DNA from: Actinomycetota bacterium
GTDB lineage: Bacteria; Actinomycetota; Actinomycetes; Nanopelagicales; Nanopelagicaceae
Direction of reading: 5' to 3'
DNA length: 41,280 nt
Assembly: GCA_009698295.1 (NCBI GenBank)
Contig: WLQO01000001.1
Location: 1 to 41,280 of the forward strand
Positions within the stretch are counted from its first letter, which is position 1. The number at the start of each line of letters is the position of its first letter. Positions 24,108-32,805 of the stretch are shown here, piece after piece. A model generated the notes under the pieces. That model saw only the letters and a list, made by a program, of their open reading frames with translations. It did no database searches and was not told where the DNA came from. A program made the position numbers and the translations under genes.

Positions 24108-24985
24108 TTCCCGCTTTGGCGACGCAGAAACCTTTCCAACTCGCGCGCTAGCTCTTCACCAGAAACATCCGATAACTGTGCTGAATCTTTACTCTCTTCT
24201 AACGCTTTTACATATTCTGCAACATCGCTATCCTCGCGAGCGAGTTCATCAACTTCAGACTCCCACTCACGTGATTCTTCATGCAGTTCACCCTGCGGAA
24301 GCGATATCTCTAGAAAATCTTCTAAGGCATTTATTAAAGCAAGTGTCGCTTTTGGGGAAGGAGAATTACTCGCATAATGCGGAATCGCCGCCCATAGCGA
24401 TACTGCATCAATACCGCGACGAATACACGCATCAGCGATCACTCCCAGAATTCCGGTGGGTCCTTCGTATCTACTGACTTCAACGCCTAAACGTTTAGCG
24501 ATATCTGGATGAGCTCCACTACCGGTCACAGTGATAGGACGTGAGTGAGGTGCATCCGCCAACATCGAACCAAGTGTGATTATCATCTGCACTTCTAAAT
24601 CATCGGCTAAATCCAATAAATCATGTGTGAAAGTCTTCCATTTCATAGAAGGTTCAACTCCGCGAACAGCGATGAAATCAAAATCTAAATTGGGTGTTGG
24701 AATTCCAAATACTTGCGTTCCGGGCCAGGTGAGTGAGCGGATTTGAGAATCATCGACATCGACGATCGGTCTATTAACTTGAAAATCATAAAATTCTTCG
24801 GGATCAATATCTGCGATCAGTTCTGGTACAACGCCCACCTGATCATTAACTGCATGTTCACTGCCTGTCCAAGCGCCGAGAATATGAGATACCGCCCCGG
24901 TCGCTGCTTCTGCAGCATCATTCCACCCTGAAAAAGCGATAATCATGACTGGATTGCGAAGCGCTGGAATTTTATGAATCTCCAC
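24104..24985 (-). CDS. PAC2 family protein
   Basis: A 293-residue protein of the PAC2 family, related to proteasome-assembly chaperone 2 and widespread in actinobacteria. The opening IIAFSGWNDAAEAATGAV, MIITLGSMLADAPHSRP and GPTGILGVIADACIRRGI are family features. The last about 70 residues are rich in Glu and form a probable helix or coil. The function in bacteria is not established. It lies between mshC and metH, as in mycobacteria. The GTG start has TAAGGT six bases upstream. Confidence 0.85.
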   Translation of the reverse strand: MEIHKIPALRNPVMIIAFSGWNDAAEAATGAVSHILGAWTGSEHAVNDQVGVVPELIADIDPEEFYDFQVNRPIVDVDDSQIRSLTWPGTQVFGIPTPNLDFDFIAVRGVEPSMKWKTFTHDLLDLADDLEVQMIITLGSMLADAPHSRPITVTGSGAHPDIAKRLGVEVSRYEGPTGILGVIADACIRRGIDAVSLWAAIPHYASNSPSPKATLALINALEDFLEISLPQGELHEESREWESEVDELAREDSDVAEYVKALEESKDSAQLSDVSGEELARELERFLRRQSGN

Positions 24986-24991
24986 ATCGCC

Positions 24992-24997
24992 ACCTTA
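24992..24997 (-). promoter_or_regulatory. -10 element of a leaderless promoter for the PAC2 gene
   Basis: On the - strand, TAAGGT, then six bases, then the GTG at 24985. It lies three bases from the metH -10 on the other strand. Confidence 0.55.
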
Positions 24998-25000
24998 CGG

Positions 25001-25006
25001 TAACCT
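25001..25006 (+). promoter_or_regulatory. -10 element of a leaderless promoter for metH
   Basis: TAACCT, then seven bases, then the GTG at 25014. Any -35 element would fall inside the PAC2 coding sequence. The 28-bp gap leaves no room for a cobalamin riboswitch. Confidence 0.5.
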
Positions 25007-25013
25007 CGGGCAA

Positions 25014-28000
25014 GTGACGAGTCATAATCGCGATAGACCTGCCGGAGCGCTGCGCCAAGCCCTCGCTTCGCGTACGGTAATTGCTGATGGTGCGATGGGC
25101 ACAATGCTCCAGGCTGCCGATCCGACTTTAGAAGATTTTCAGGGCCACGAGGGTTGCAACGAAATTCTCAATGTTTCACGCCCAGATATCGTGCGCCAAG
25201 TACATCGGCAATATCTCGCCGCCGGGGTAGATGCGATAGAGACAAATACCTTCGGCGCTAATTGGGCGAACTTAGCCGAATATGGAATTGAAGATCGCAT
25301 CTACGAATTAGCGTACGCAGGGGCGGTAATTGCACGCGAAGTTGCAGATGAAATGAGTTCGCCTGATAAACCACGCTTTGTTTTGGGTTCGTTAGGGCCA
25401 GGTACAAAACTTCCATCACTTGGACACACGACTTATCAATTTTTAAAGCAGGCTTACTACACCGCTTCGAAAGGTTTGCTAGATGGTCGTTGCGATGCGC
25501 TCTTGATTGAAACTACTCAAGATTTGCTGCAGGCCAAAGCGGCGGTAAATGGAGCTCGTCAAGCGATCGCTGAAGTAGATTTCGATGTTATTTTGATTGC
25601 ACAAGTCACTGTTGAAACTACCGGAACCATGTTGCTGGGTTCTGAAATTGGTGCGGCTTTAAATGCACTTGAACCGCTAGAGATAGATTTGATTGGGCTT
25701 AATTGTGCAACTGGGCCAGCCGAGATGTCAGAACACCTTCGTTACCTCTCCAAGTTCTCTAACTGTGCGATTTCCGTAATGCCAAATGCTGGTTTACCGA
25801 TACTTGGTAAAAATGGAGCGGAATATCCGCTGGGTCCCGAGGAGTTAGCGCAAGCTCTAGAAACTTTCGTTGGCGATTATGGAATATCTCTAATTGGTGG
25901 ATGTTGTGGCACGACACCCGAACACTTGGCTGCTGTAGTTTCCAAACTTGGCGCTAAGGCGATTCCTGTTCGTAAGAGCGATCTTGATCCTGGTGCTTCT
26001 TCCCTGTATCAATACGTGCCTTTTCGACAGGACAACACATATCTGGCAATTGGAGAACGTACCAATGCCAATGGATCTCGAGCCTTTAGAGATGCACTAG
26101 TCGCTGAAGACTGGGAGACCTGCGTGGAGATTGCACGCGATCAAATTCGCGATGGCGCTCATATGTTAGATCTCTCTGTTGATTATGTAGGCCGTGACGG
26201 TGCAAAAGATATGACGGAACTTGCAACGCGTTTCGCAACTGCATCAACGCTACCAATAGTGCTCGATTCAACAGAACCTGCGGTAATCAAAGCGGGATTA
26301 GAATCACTAGGCGGTCGCAGCGTTATCAACTCAGTTAATTATGAAGATGGTGATGGACCTTCTTCTCGCTTCGCACGAATAATGCCGCTGGTTAAAGAGC
26401 ACGGGGCTTCAGTCGTTGCGCTAACTATTGATGAAGAAGGTCAGGCGCGCGATTGCGAATGGAAGTTGCGCGTTGCTCGTCGACTAATTCATGATTTGAC
26501 TACGAACTGGCAAATGAAGACCGGCGACATTCTCATCGATTGTTTAACTTTCCCAATAGCCACGGGGCAAGAAGAAACCCGTCGTGATGGCATCGAAACT
26601 ATAAACGCTATTCGAGCTTTGAAATCGGAATTTCCTGAAGTTCAGACCACTCTGGGAGTTTCCAACGTTTCATTCGGCTTGAATCCAGCCGCACGCGTGG
26701 TCCTTAACTCGGTATTTCTGCACGAATGCGTTTCAGCGGGGTTAGATTCAGCGATCGTTCATCCTTCGAAAATAACTCCGTTGGTGCGTATCGATGAACG
26801 ACAAAGAGAAGTCGCCTTGGATCTTATCTACGACCGCCGGAAATATGATGGTGAAGATTGTATCTACGATCCACTAACTGAGTTCCTACAATTATTTGAG
26901 GGAGTAGAGCTAGCTGCTTCCCGCAACATTAGAGCTTCCGAGTTAGCTGCTCTGCCACTTACCGAACGTTTACAACGACGGATTATCGATGGTGAAAAAG
27001 TTGGGTTAACTGATGATTTAGACGAAGCAATGTCCCAAGGCATAAAGCCGCTACTGATAATTAATGACCATCTTCTAGAAGGTATGAAAGTTGTTGGAGA
27101 ACTCTTTGGCAAAGGCGAGATGCAGTTGCCATTCGTTCTGCAAAGCGCTGAAGTAATGAAGACCGCCGTGGCATATCTGGAACCTTTCATGGAGAAAAGT
27201 GATGACGGCGGCCGAGGCACAATGCTCCTGGCGACGGTAAAGGGTGATGTGCATGACATTGGCAAGAATTTGGTGGACATTATCCTTTCGAATAATGGCT
27301 ACACCGTTGTAAATATCGGAATTAAACAGACGATCAATCAAATCCTTGACGCCGCTCAAGCATCGGAAGTAGATGCGATTGGTATGAGTGGGCTACTTGT
27401 GAAATCTACCGTCATCATGAAAGAGAATTTAGAAGAGATCACAAATCGTGGGCTCGCGCAGAAATGGCCGATTGTTCTTGGGGGAGCAGCGCTTACTCGC
27501 GCATATGTTGAGCAAGATTTGGCTGGCGTTTTCCCCGGTGAGGTTAGATACGCAAGAGATGCCTTTGAAGGGTTGCGATTAATGGATGCAATCATGGCGG
27601 TGAAGAAAGGCGTACCAGGTGCCGCACTTCCAGAATTGCGCGAAAGAAAAGTTCCGCTTCGTCCGAGCAAAGTAGAAGATCGCGTTGTAGATTTAAGGCG
27701 AAGCGATGTTGCTACAGACATAGATATCCCATCTGCGCCGTTCTTTGGTTCACGAATTATCAAAGGAGTGCCTCTAGCGGACTACGTTGGCATGCTCGAT
27801 GAAAGAGCGTTATTTGTTGGACAGTGGGGGCTAAAGGGCGCCCGCGGAGAATACGATGCAATGGCCGAGTCTGAAGGACGTCCACGTTTACGTGCCTTGC
27901 TTAACCAAGTTCAATCTAAAGGTTGGTTAAATGCAGCAGTTGTATATGGCTATTTCCCTTGTTACAGCGAAGGCAACGATCTAGTAATTTTGCATCACGA

Positions 28001-28520
28001 AGGTGAGAAGAAGGGAGAAGAGAGAACAAGATTCTCATTCCCTCGCCAGTCACGAGATCGTCGCCTTTGCTTAAGTGATTTCTTCGCCACCAAAGAGTCA
28101 GGCAAAACAGATGTCGTTGCCTTCCATGTAGTGACGATGGGTTCAGAGATTAGCAAAGCGGCAGCCGAACTCTTTGCTGCTAATAGTTATCGTGAATATC
28201 TAGAATTGCACGGTTTATCAGTTCAGTTAACTGAGGCGCTGGCAGAGCACTGGCATGCTCGTGTTCGTGAAGAGTTTAAGGTGCGCGGTGATGATGCGGC
28301 AGATCTTCAAGGAATTCTGGATCAGGGGTATCGCGGCTCGAGATATTCATTTGGTTATCCGGCATGTCCAAATTTGGAGGATCAAATCCAACTTTGTGAA
28401 TTATTGGAGCCAGGTCGGATCGGAGTCGAACTCTCTGAAGAATTCCAATTACATCCCGAACAAAGTACGTCAGCAATAATCGTGCATCATCCGGAAGCTA
28501 AGTACTTCAACGCAAATTAG
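25014..28520 (+). CDS. metH: Cobalamin-dependent methionine synthase
   Basis: This 1168-residue protein remakes methionine from homocysteine using 5-methyltetrahydrofolate and B12. All four modules are present. The homocysteine domain (about 1-320) has zinc ligands Cys231 (LNCATG) and Cys297/Cys298 (GGCCGT). The pterin domain (about 340-610) contains IGERTNANGSR. The B12 cap and Rossmann domains (about 640-880) have GDVHDIGKN, with His747 as cobalt ligand. The C-terminal AdoMet reactivation domain (about 900-1168) ends with RGSRYSFGYPACP. Length matches functional MetH. It implies a need for B12 made or imported elsewhere. Confidence 0.96.
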   Translation: MTSHNRDRPAGALRQALASRTVIADGAMGTMLQAADPTLEDFQGHEGCNEILNVSRPDIVRQVHRQYLAAGVDAIETNTFGANWANLAEYGIEDRIYELAYAGAVIAREVADEMSSPDKPRFVLGSLGPGTKLPSLGHTTYQFLKQAYYTASKGLLDGRCDALLIETTQDLLQAKAAVNGARQAIAEVDFDVILIAQVTVETTGTMLLGSEIGAALNALEPLEIDLIGLNCATGPAEMSEHLRYLSKFSNCAISVMPNAGLPILGKNGAEYPLGPEELAQALETFVGDYGISLIGGCCGTTPEHLAAVVSKLGAKAIPVRKSDLDPGASSLYQYVPFRQDNTYLAIGERTNANGSRAFRDALVAEDWETCVEIARDQIRDGAHMLDLSVDYVGRDGAKDMTELATRFATASTLPIVLDSTEPAVIKAGLESLGGRSVINSVNYEDGDGPSSRFARIMPLVKEHGASVVALTIDEEGQARDCEWKLRVARRLIHDLTTNWQMKTGDILIDCLTFPIATGQEETRRDGIETINAIRALKSEFPEVQTTLGVSNVSFGLNPAARVVLNSVFLHECVSAGLDSAIVHPSKITPLVRIDERQREVALDLIYDRRKYDGEDCIYDPLTEFLQLFEGVELAASRNIRASELAALPLTERLQRRIIDGEKVGLTDDLDEAMSQGIKPLLIINDHLLEGMKVVGELFGKGEMQLPFVLQSAEVMKTAVAYLEPFMEKSDDGGRGTMLLATVKGDVHDIGKNLVDIILSNNGYTVVNIGIKQTINQILDAAQASEVDAIGMSGLLVKSTVIMKENLEEITNRGLAQKWPIVLGGAALTRAYVEQDLAGVFPGEVRYARDAFEGLRLMDAIMAVKKGVPGAALPELRERKVPLRPSKVEDRVVDLRRSDVATDIDIPSAPFFGSRIIKGVPLADYVGMLDERALFVGQWGLKGARGEYDAMAESEGRPRLRALLNQVQSKGWLNAAVVYGYFPCYSEGNDLVILHHEGEKKGEERTRFSFPRQSRDRRLCLSDFFATKESGKTDVVAFHVVTMGSEISKAAAELFAANSYREYLELHGLSVQLTEALAEHWHARVREEFKVRGDDAADLQGILDQGYRGSRYSFGYPACPNLEDQIQLCELLEPGRIGVELSEEFQLHPEQSTSAIIVHHPEAKYFNAN

Positions 28521-28539
28521 ATTTTGAGAGGTTTCCACG

Positions 28540-29214
28540 ATGTTTGAGGCAGTACTTTTCGATATGGATGGACTCTTCATCGATTCCGAACCTGACTGGC
28601 ATGCTGCGGAATCTGCAATGATGCGCTCTAATGGTTACGACTGGACTCCAGAGGATCAATTAAAGTGTTTAGGTGGCCCACTGCCGAGAGTCACGCAATA
28701 CATGTCAGAGTGTTTGCAAGGTTCCAAGTCGGCAGAGCAACTCGCGCAATCAATTGTTGCAGAGATGAAGAAACGCATGTCCGGCAAAGTTGCTTTGATG
28801 CCGGGAGCGATTGAGTTTTCTAGATATCTCAATCAAGCAGCGATCCCACAAGCTTTGGTATCGGCTAGTCCACGAGAAATCGTTGATGCGGTTCTACTGG
28901 GTATGGATGAGAAGTACTTTGCAATTTCAGTAGCCGCTGGTGATATCGCAAGAACCAAACCTTTTCCTGATCCATATCTTCATGCTGCCAAGTTGCTCGA
29001 GGTAGATATCGAAAAATGTCTAATATTTGAAGATTCGCCAACTGGTTTAACAGCCGCCCGCGCCAGTGGCGCATTCGTTGTCGGAATTCCTCATCTAGTA
29101 GATGTGCCTGAGGAGCCAAGACTTAAGATCGTGAAGAGTTTCCTTGATATCCAAAGATCTCACTTGGACGGTTGGTATTCAATCAACCAAGGTGAGCTGG
29201 GCAGATTGTCTTAA
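28540..29214 (+). CDS. HAD superfamily hydrolase, beta-phosphoglucomutase-like
   Basis: A 224-residue phosphatase or phosphomutase of the HAD superfamily, subfamily IA. The nucleophile motif is LFDMDGLFIDSE; motif II is ALVSASPRE; the Lys motif is RTKPFPDPY; the acidic motif is CLIFEDSPTGLTAARASG. The helical cap inserted after motif I is consistent with the PGM-beta/YniC group. Substrate is unknown. GAGAGG lies about nine bases upstream of the ATG. Its last 32 bases overlap the convergent RecB-like nuclease gene. Confidence 0.88.
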   Translation: MFEAVLFDMDGLFIDSEPDWHAAESAMMRSNGYDWTPEDQLKCLGGPLPRVTQYMSECLQGSKSAEQLAQSIVAEMKKRMSGKVALMPGAIEFSRYLNQAAIPQALVSASPREIVDAVLLGMDEKYFAISVAAGDIARTKPFPDPYLHAAKLLEVDIEKCLIFEDSPTGLTAARASGAFVVGIPHLVDVPEEPRLKIVKSFLDIQRSHLDGWYSINQGELGRLS

Positions 29215-29938
29215 AGAAACACCAATCACATAACTTTGTAGGTCTTGGGCGAAATTCATTTCGCTCAATAGCGCGCAAGATATCTTCGGCTATATCAAAG
29301 AGGATTCTCTCCGTCTTAACCAAGTCAGCTTCGGTCGGCGTGCTTTTAACTAGTCGAGTATCACCAAGGTAAATCAATTGTAAAAGTTTTGGAATAACAC
29401 CGTGGTTTCTCCAATAGAGCAAGGCATAGACGCGTAATTGGAAAAGCGCCTTCTCTTCCCATCCAGGTTTAGGCGATTTACCAGTTTTATAATCTACGAT
29501 CCGAACTTCTCCTGTTGGTGCAACATCTAGGCGATCAACGTATCCATGAAGATATAGTTTTTCTGATAGATCCATCTCTAAATGGAGTTCTCGGTAAGTG
29601 GGTTGGAAAGTGGCAGGATTTTCCAATGAAAAATAATTTCCCAACAATTCTTCAGCTCTCTTAAACCAAGCGCCTTCATCGAGAACTAATTCTGCGATGG
29701 CCGGTTTTTCTGCGATCTGGGCCATCCATCTGCTTGGTAAGAGTTGAGTTGCACTTTGCAGATCTCGATCCGAGGCGGGAAGTTCGAAGAGATCTTCTAA
29801 TACGGTATGAATCAGAGTTCCACGTTCGGCATCGATACTAGGAGGCTCGGGAAGCAAGTCGATCGTGCGATATTTGTAGAGTTGTGGACAATTATTGAAG
29901 TCGTTGATGCGGCTAGGGGAGAGGCGCAACTGGTCCAT
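29183..29938 (-). CDS. RecB-like PD-(D/E)XK nuclease with Fe-S cysteine staple
   Basis: A protein of 251 residues resembling a stand-alone RecB C-terminal nuclease domain. It begins SPSRINDFNNCPQLYKYR, with Cys17 as the first cluster cysteine. The metal-binding and catalytic residues fall in HGYVDRLDVAPTGEVRIVDYKTGK (Asp, Asp-Tyr-Lys). The C-terminus has CDWCFFKTICP, the other three cysteines. These four cysteines match the 4Fe-4S staple of AddB/Cas4-type nucleases. An in-frame start at 30151 would run through trmI, so ATG 29938 is preferred; TATCTT lies eight bases upstream. A RecB-like gene next to trmI is also seen in mycobacteria. Confidence 0.87.
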   Translation of the reverse strand: MDQLRLSPSRINDFNNCPQLYKYRTIDLLPEPPSIDAERGTLIHTVLEDLFELPASDRDLQSATQLLPSRWMAQIAEKPAIAELVLDEGAWFKRAEELLGNYFSLENPATFQPTYRELHLEMDLSEKLYLHGYVDRLDVAPTGEVRIVDYKTGKSPKPGWEEKALFQLRVYALLYWRNHGVIPKLLQLIYLGDTRLVKSTPTEADLVKTERILFDIAEDILRAIERNEFRPRPTKLCDWCFFKTICPAHLG

Positions 29939-29946
29939 AAGGAAAG

Positions 29947-29952
29947 AAGATA
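29947..29952 (-). promoter_or_regulatory. Candidate -10 element for the RecB-like nuclease gene
   Basis: On the - strand, TATCTT lies eight bases before the ATG at 29938. The 48-bp divergent gap also holds the trmI -10. Confidence 0.4.
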
Positions 29953-29974
29953 CATGCTTTGCACCGATAACGCT

Positions 29975-29980
29975 TAGGAT
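29975..29980 (+). promoter_or_regulatory. -10 element of a leaderless promoter for trmI-pafBC
   Basis: TAGGAT, then six bases, then the GTG at 29987. No Shine-Dalgarno sequence is present. The arrangement supports GTG as the start. Confidence 0.55.
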
Positions 29981-29986
29981 GCTCCT

Positions 29987-30877
29987 GTGCCAAAGCAACC
30001 AGAAGAAAGAGCCAGCAGTTCTGGAGCGCGCAATCGTGGTTTTTTTGTCGCTGGCGATCGAGTGCAGCTGACTGACCAAAAGGGCAAGATTTACAGCATC
30101 ACAATAACTCCCGGAAAAGAGTGGCACACTCATAAGGGTTGGATCGTGCATGATGATCTGATTGGTTTACCAGAAGGATCAGTAGTTAGCACCAGTGCAG
30201 GTTTGAAATTCACTGCCTTTATTCCATTGCTGACTGATTACGTTCTATCAATGCCCCGTGGAGCGACAATTGTTTATCCAAAGGATTCGGCTTTGATTGT
30301 CGGCTTCGCTGATATCTTCCCTGGCGCTCGAGTTCTTGAGGCAGGTGTGGGAAGTGGAGCGTTAACACTTTCGTTACTGCGAGCCGTTGGAGCAGCGGGC
30401 CATGTTCATTCAGTAGAGCGACGCGAAGATTTTGCAGAAAATGCAAAGACTAATATCGAGAATTATTTCGGAGGTTCACCTGCGAACTGGTCGCTAGATA
30501 TTGGTTCGGTCCAAGAAAAGAGTTTCGATGAAAGTTTTGATCGCGTTATTTTAGATATGTTGGCGCCCTGGGAATGCGTAGAACTAGCAGCAAAGGTTCT
30601 TCGTCCGGGTGGCGTTTATATGGCCTATGTCGCTACCACCACGCAACTTTCCGCTACTGCAGAGGCGCTAAAGGAAGATGGACATTTCACCGAACCAGAA
30701 AGTTTTGAAAGTATGGTTCGTGGCTGGCATCACGAAGGTTTGGCAGTGCGGCCACAGCAACGCATGATTGGACATACCGGCTTCCTCATCTTTGCCAGAC
30801 GCATGGCGCCCGGAGTTGAAGTCCTGGCCCGCCGCCGCCGTCCGGCGAAAGGTTCTTACGGTGTCGCGGAAGACTGA
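29987..30877 (+). CDS. trmI: tRNA (adenine-58-N1)-methyltransferase
   Basis: This 296-residue enzyme methylates A58 in the T-loop of tRNA using AdoMet. The small N-terminal beta domain (about 1-95) contains VAGDRVQLTDQKGK and TSAGLKFTAFIPLLTDYVLSMPRGATIVYPKD, with its conserved YPKD. The Rossmann domain contains LEAGVGSGALTLSLLRAVG and later FDRVILDMLAPWECVELA. The C-terminus (ARRRRPAKGSYG) is basic. In many actinobacteria the proteasome ATPase gene follows; here pafB begins inside the last codons of trmI. Confidence 0.93.
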   Translation: MPKQPEERASSSGARNRGFFVAGDRVQLTDQKGKIYSITITPGKEWHTHKGWIVHDDLIGLPEGSVVSTSAGLKFTAFIPLLTDYVLSMPRGATIVYPKDSALIVGFADIFPGARVLEAGVGSGALTLSLLRAVGAAGHVHSVERREDFAENAKTNIENYFGGSPANWSLDIGSVQEKSFDESFDRVILDMLAPWECVELAAKVLRPGGVYMAYVATTTQLSATAEALKEDGHFTEPESFESMVRGWHHEGLAVRPQQRMIGHTGFLIFARRMAPGVEVLARRRRPAKGSYGVAED

Positions 30878-31811
30878 GCGGTTGGTAAATCTCACAATCG
30901 CATTGCTCGCCACAAAACGCTATATAACGAAGTCAGAAATTTTTCGAACTGTCGATGGATATGAAGGCAGCGACGAAAGTAAAGAGCGAATGTTTGAACG
31001 CGATAAAGATGATTTGCGTAATCTGGGAATCGAGATTGAAGTTGGCACATTTGATCCACTCTTTGAAGATGAATCTGGTTATCGGATCAAACCAGAAAAT
31101 TATCAGTTTCAGTTAGGCGAAGTTAGCGCTCAAGAGATAACCGTTCTCTCACTAGCGGCTGAAGCTTGGCGTGGTGCGTCAATGGGTCCTGCAGCTCTGA
31201 GCGCACTAAATAAACTCCACGCTATCGGTATCGAAAGTGATTCTGAACTATTGCTCGATCTCGCTCCGGCGATTGTCAGCCAAGATGAAAACCTAGCAAT
31301 CGCGATCTCTGCCATAACAACGAAGACGGTGCTCTCCTTTGCTTATCTCAACGAGGACTTGCAGACCCAAAGTAGAACCCTTGAACCCTATGCAGTTACT
31401 TCGCGATTTGGGCATTGGTACATATTTGGTCAAGATTTAGATCGAAAATCTCTGCGAATCTTCCGACTCGATCGCATCTCTGGAGTTTTGAAATTGCAAG
31501 GTAAATCAGGTCAGTATCAAATTCCCGCAAAAGTGGATATCAATTCGGCCTTCACTAATCCGGAGGAACTATTAACTGCAACTCTCAAACTACGAGATGG
31601 ACGAGCTCTTAATTTGCGAGTTCGAGGTAAGCAGATCTCAGAGGCAGTCGATTCTTCCGGATGGCAGCGATTTGCCATTGAATACCGTGATATCGAGCGT
31701 TTTATCGAAGAAGTACTTTGGTACGGCGACGATGTAATCGTTGAAGAACCAGCAGAATTGCGAACAGAAGTTATCAAGCGCCTAAAAGAAGGTGTTCGCC
31801 GATATGGTTAA
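30861..31811 (+). CDS. pafB: WYL-domain regulator PafB
   Basis: A 316-residue protein with an N-terminal winged helix-turn-helix (RLVNLTIALLATKRYITKSEI), a central helical part, and a WYL domain (LSFAYLNEDLQTQSRTLEPYAVTSRFGHWYIFGQDL, with conserved WY-type residues). With PafC it activates DNA-damage genes in mycobacteria, independently of LexA/RecA and of the proteasome. The GTG at 30861 gives the right N-terminus, overlaps trmI by 17 bp and has GAAAGG about eight bases upstream. An in-frame ATG at 30768 would lie well inside trmI. pafC follows with an 8-bp overlap. Confidence 0.9.
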   Translation: MSRKTERLVNLTIALLATKRYITKSEIFRTVDGYEGSDESKERMFERDKDDLRNLGIEIEVGTFDPLFEDESGYRIKPENYQFQLGEVSAQEITVLSLAAEAWRGASMGPAALSALNKLHAIGIESDSELLLDLAPAIVSQDENLAIAISAITTKTVLSFAYLNEDLQTQSRTLEPYAVTSRFGHWYIFGQDLDRKSLRIFRLDRISGVLKLQGKSGQYQIPAKVDINSAFTNPEELLTATLKLRDGRALNLRVRGKQISEAVDSSGWQRFAIEYRDIERFIEEVLWYGDDVIVEEPAELRTEVIKRLKEGVRRYG

Positions 31812-32736
31812 ATCACAATCCAACCCGGTTGAAAAGGCTTCACGTCTCTTAGACCTCGTGCCTTATATCTCAACACATCAAGGAATTGCGCTGAGCGATT
31901 TAGCCGCAGAGTTCAATCTCTCTGAAAGTGAATTACTCAGTGATCTCAATACACTCTGGATGTGCGGATTGCCGGGTTACACACCACTTGAACTGATAGA
32001 CCTAGAATTTGAATCTGGATATGTCAGTATTCGAAATGCTGAGGTATTGCAACGCGTTCGGTTATTGACCAAGCAAGAGTTGGTGATCATCCTTCTTGGA
32101 TTAGACATCTTGGGAAGTTCTTTGAACCCTGATCGTAAGGATTTGGGTGAGGCGATCAATAAGTTAATTTTCAAAATTAAGAGCATCGTAGGTGATATAG
32201 CCACGGCAAATCCCATCGTGGATTCGACTCATAGAGCAGCGATCACTCAGGCGATTCAAAGTCGGCGTGATTTAGAAATCAAATATCACTCAACGATTCG
32301 TGATCTAGTCTCTGATCGCCTTATTACTCCGCTTGAAATCTCACTTGATTATGGTTTCGAAGTTTTACATGCCTATTGTCATACGGCAGAAGGGTTTCGA
32401 ACCTTCCGCTTAGATAACATGCAATCAGTGATCATTTCACTGTCGACTTCAGGAGTTCCCAAGCAACCCGCTTCGGCAGATTATCATTGGCAAATTGCCA
32501 TAACTTCCCGCTTTCGTACATCCTCAGAACGGTTTAGAGCAGTTTTTAAAATGCGTGAATCTAATCAACCCGAGCGCCTTTCGGTCACTTCATTTAGCCA
32601 AGACTGGTTGTTAAGAAATGCCATGAGCACTTTGGCATCTGTTGAAGTTGAAGGCCCAATCTCTGCACGTTCGATGATCGCTGAAAAGTGCCGTCAGACT
32701 TTGGAACTTTATGAGAGCGGCAGATCTTCGAAATAA
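31804..32736 (+). CDS. pafC: WYL-domain regulator PafC
   Basis: A 310-residue partner of PafB. The N-terminal winged-helix region includes RLLDLVPYISTHQGIALSDLAAEFNLSESELL. The WYL domain is LEIKYHSTIRDLVSDRLITPLEISLDYGFEVLHAYCH, and TAEGFRTFRLDNM follows. ATG 31804 is chosen over GTG 31792 because it fits the overlapping stop of pafB and has AAGG upstream. In mycobacteria PafB and PafC form a heterodimer that activates repair genes on DNA damage. Confidence 0.9.
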   Translation: MVKSQSNPVEKASRLLDLVPYISTHQGIALSDLAAEFNLSESELLSDLNTLWMCGLPGYTPLELIDLEFESGYVSIRNAEVLQRVRLLTKQELVIILLGLDILGSSLNPDRKDLGEAINKLIFKIKSIVGDIATANPIVDSTHRAAITQAIQSRRDLEIKYHSTIRDLVSDRLITPLEISLDYGFEVLHAYCHTAEGFRTFRLDNMQSVIISLSTSGVPKQPASADYHWQIAITSRFRTSSERFRAVFKMRESNQPERLSVTSFSQDWLLRNAMSTLASVEVEGPISARSMIAEKCRQTLELYESGRSSK

Positions 32737-32793
32737 GGAGCCTCTTCGAAGGTGACAGACCGCTCGGTGATGCGCGAAAGCGCGCTCATGCGA

Positions 32794-32799
32794 TACCTT
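32794..32799 (+). promoter_or_regulatory. -10 element of a leaderless promoter for tatA-tatC
   Basis: TACCTT, then six bases, then the ATG at 32806. It decides between the possible tatA starts and would give tatA its own transcript downstream of pafC. Confidence 0.55.
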
Positions 32800-32805
32800 T
32801 TAGCC

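Noticed and set aside
24986..25013. Cobalamin riboswitch before metH
   Set aside because: The 28-bp gap is far too short for the aptamer, and the -10 lies seven bases from the start.
26864..27280. An open frame of 138 codons on the - strand inside metH
   Set aside because: It covers the strongly conserved B12 domain on the other strand; no promoter or domain supports it.
29939..30151. A longer N-terminus for the RecB-like nuclease
   Set aside because: It runs antisense through the conserved start of trmI and adds a segment unlike the family.
30768..30860. A longer N-terminus for pafB
   Set aside because: It would overlap over 100 bp of trmI, and the known PafB N-terminus starts at the GTG at 30861.
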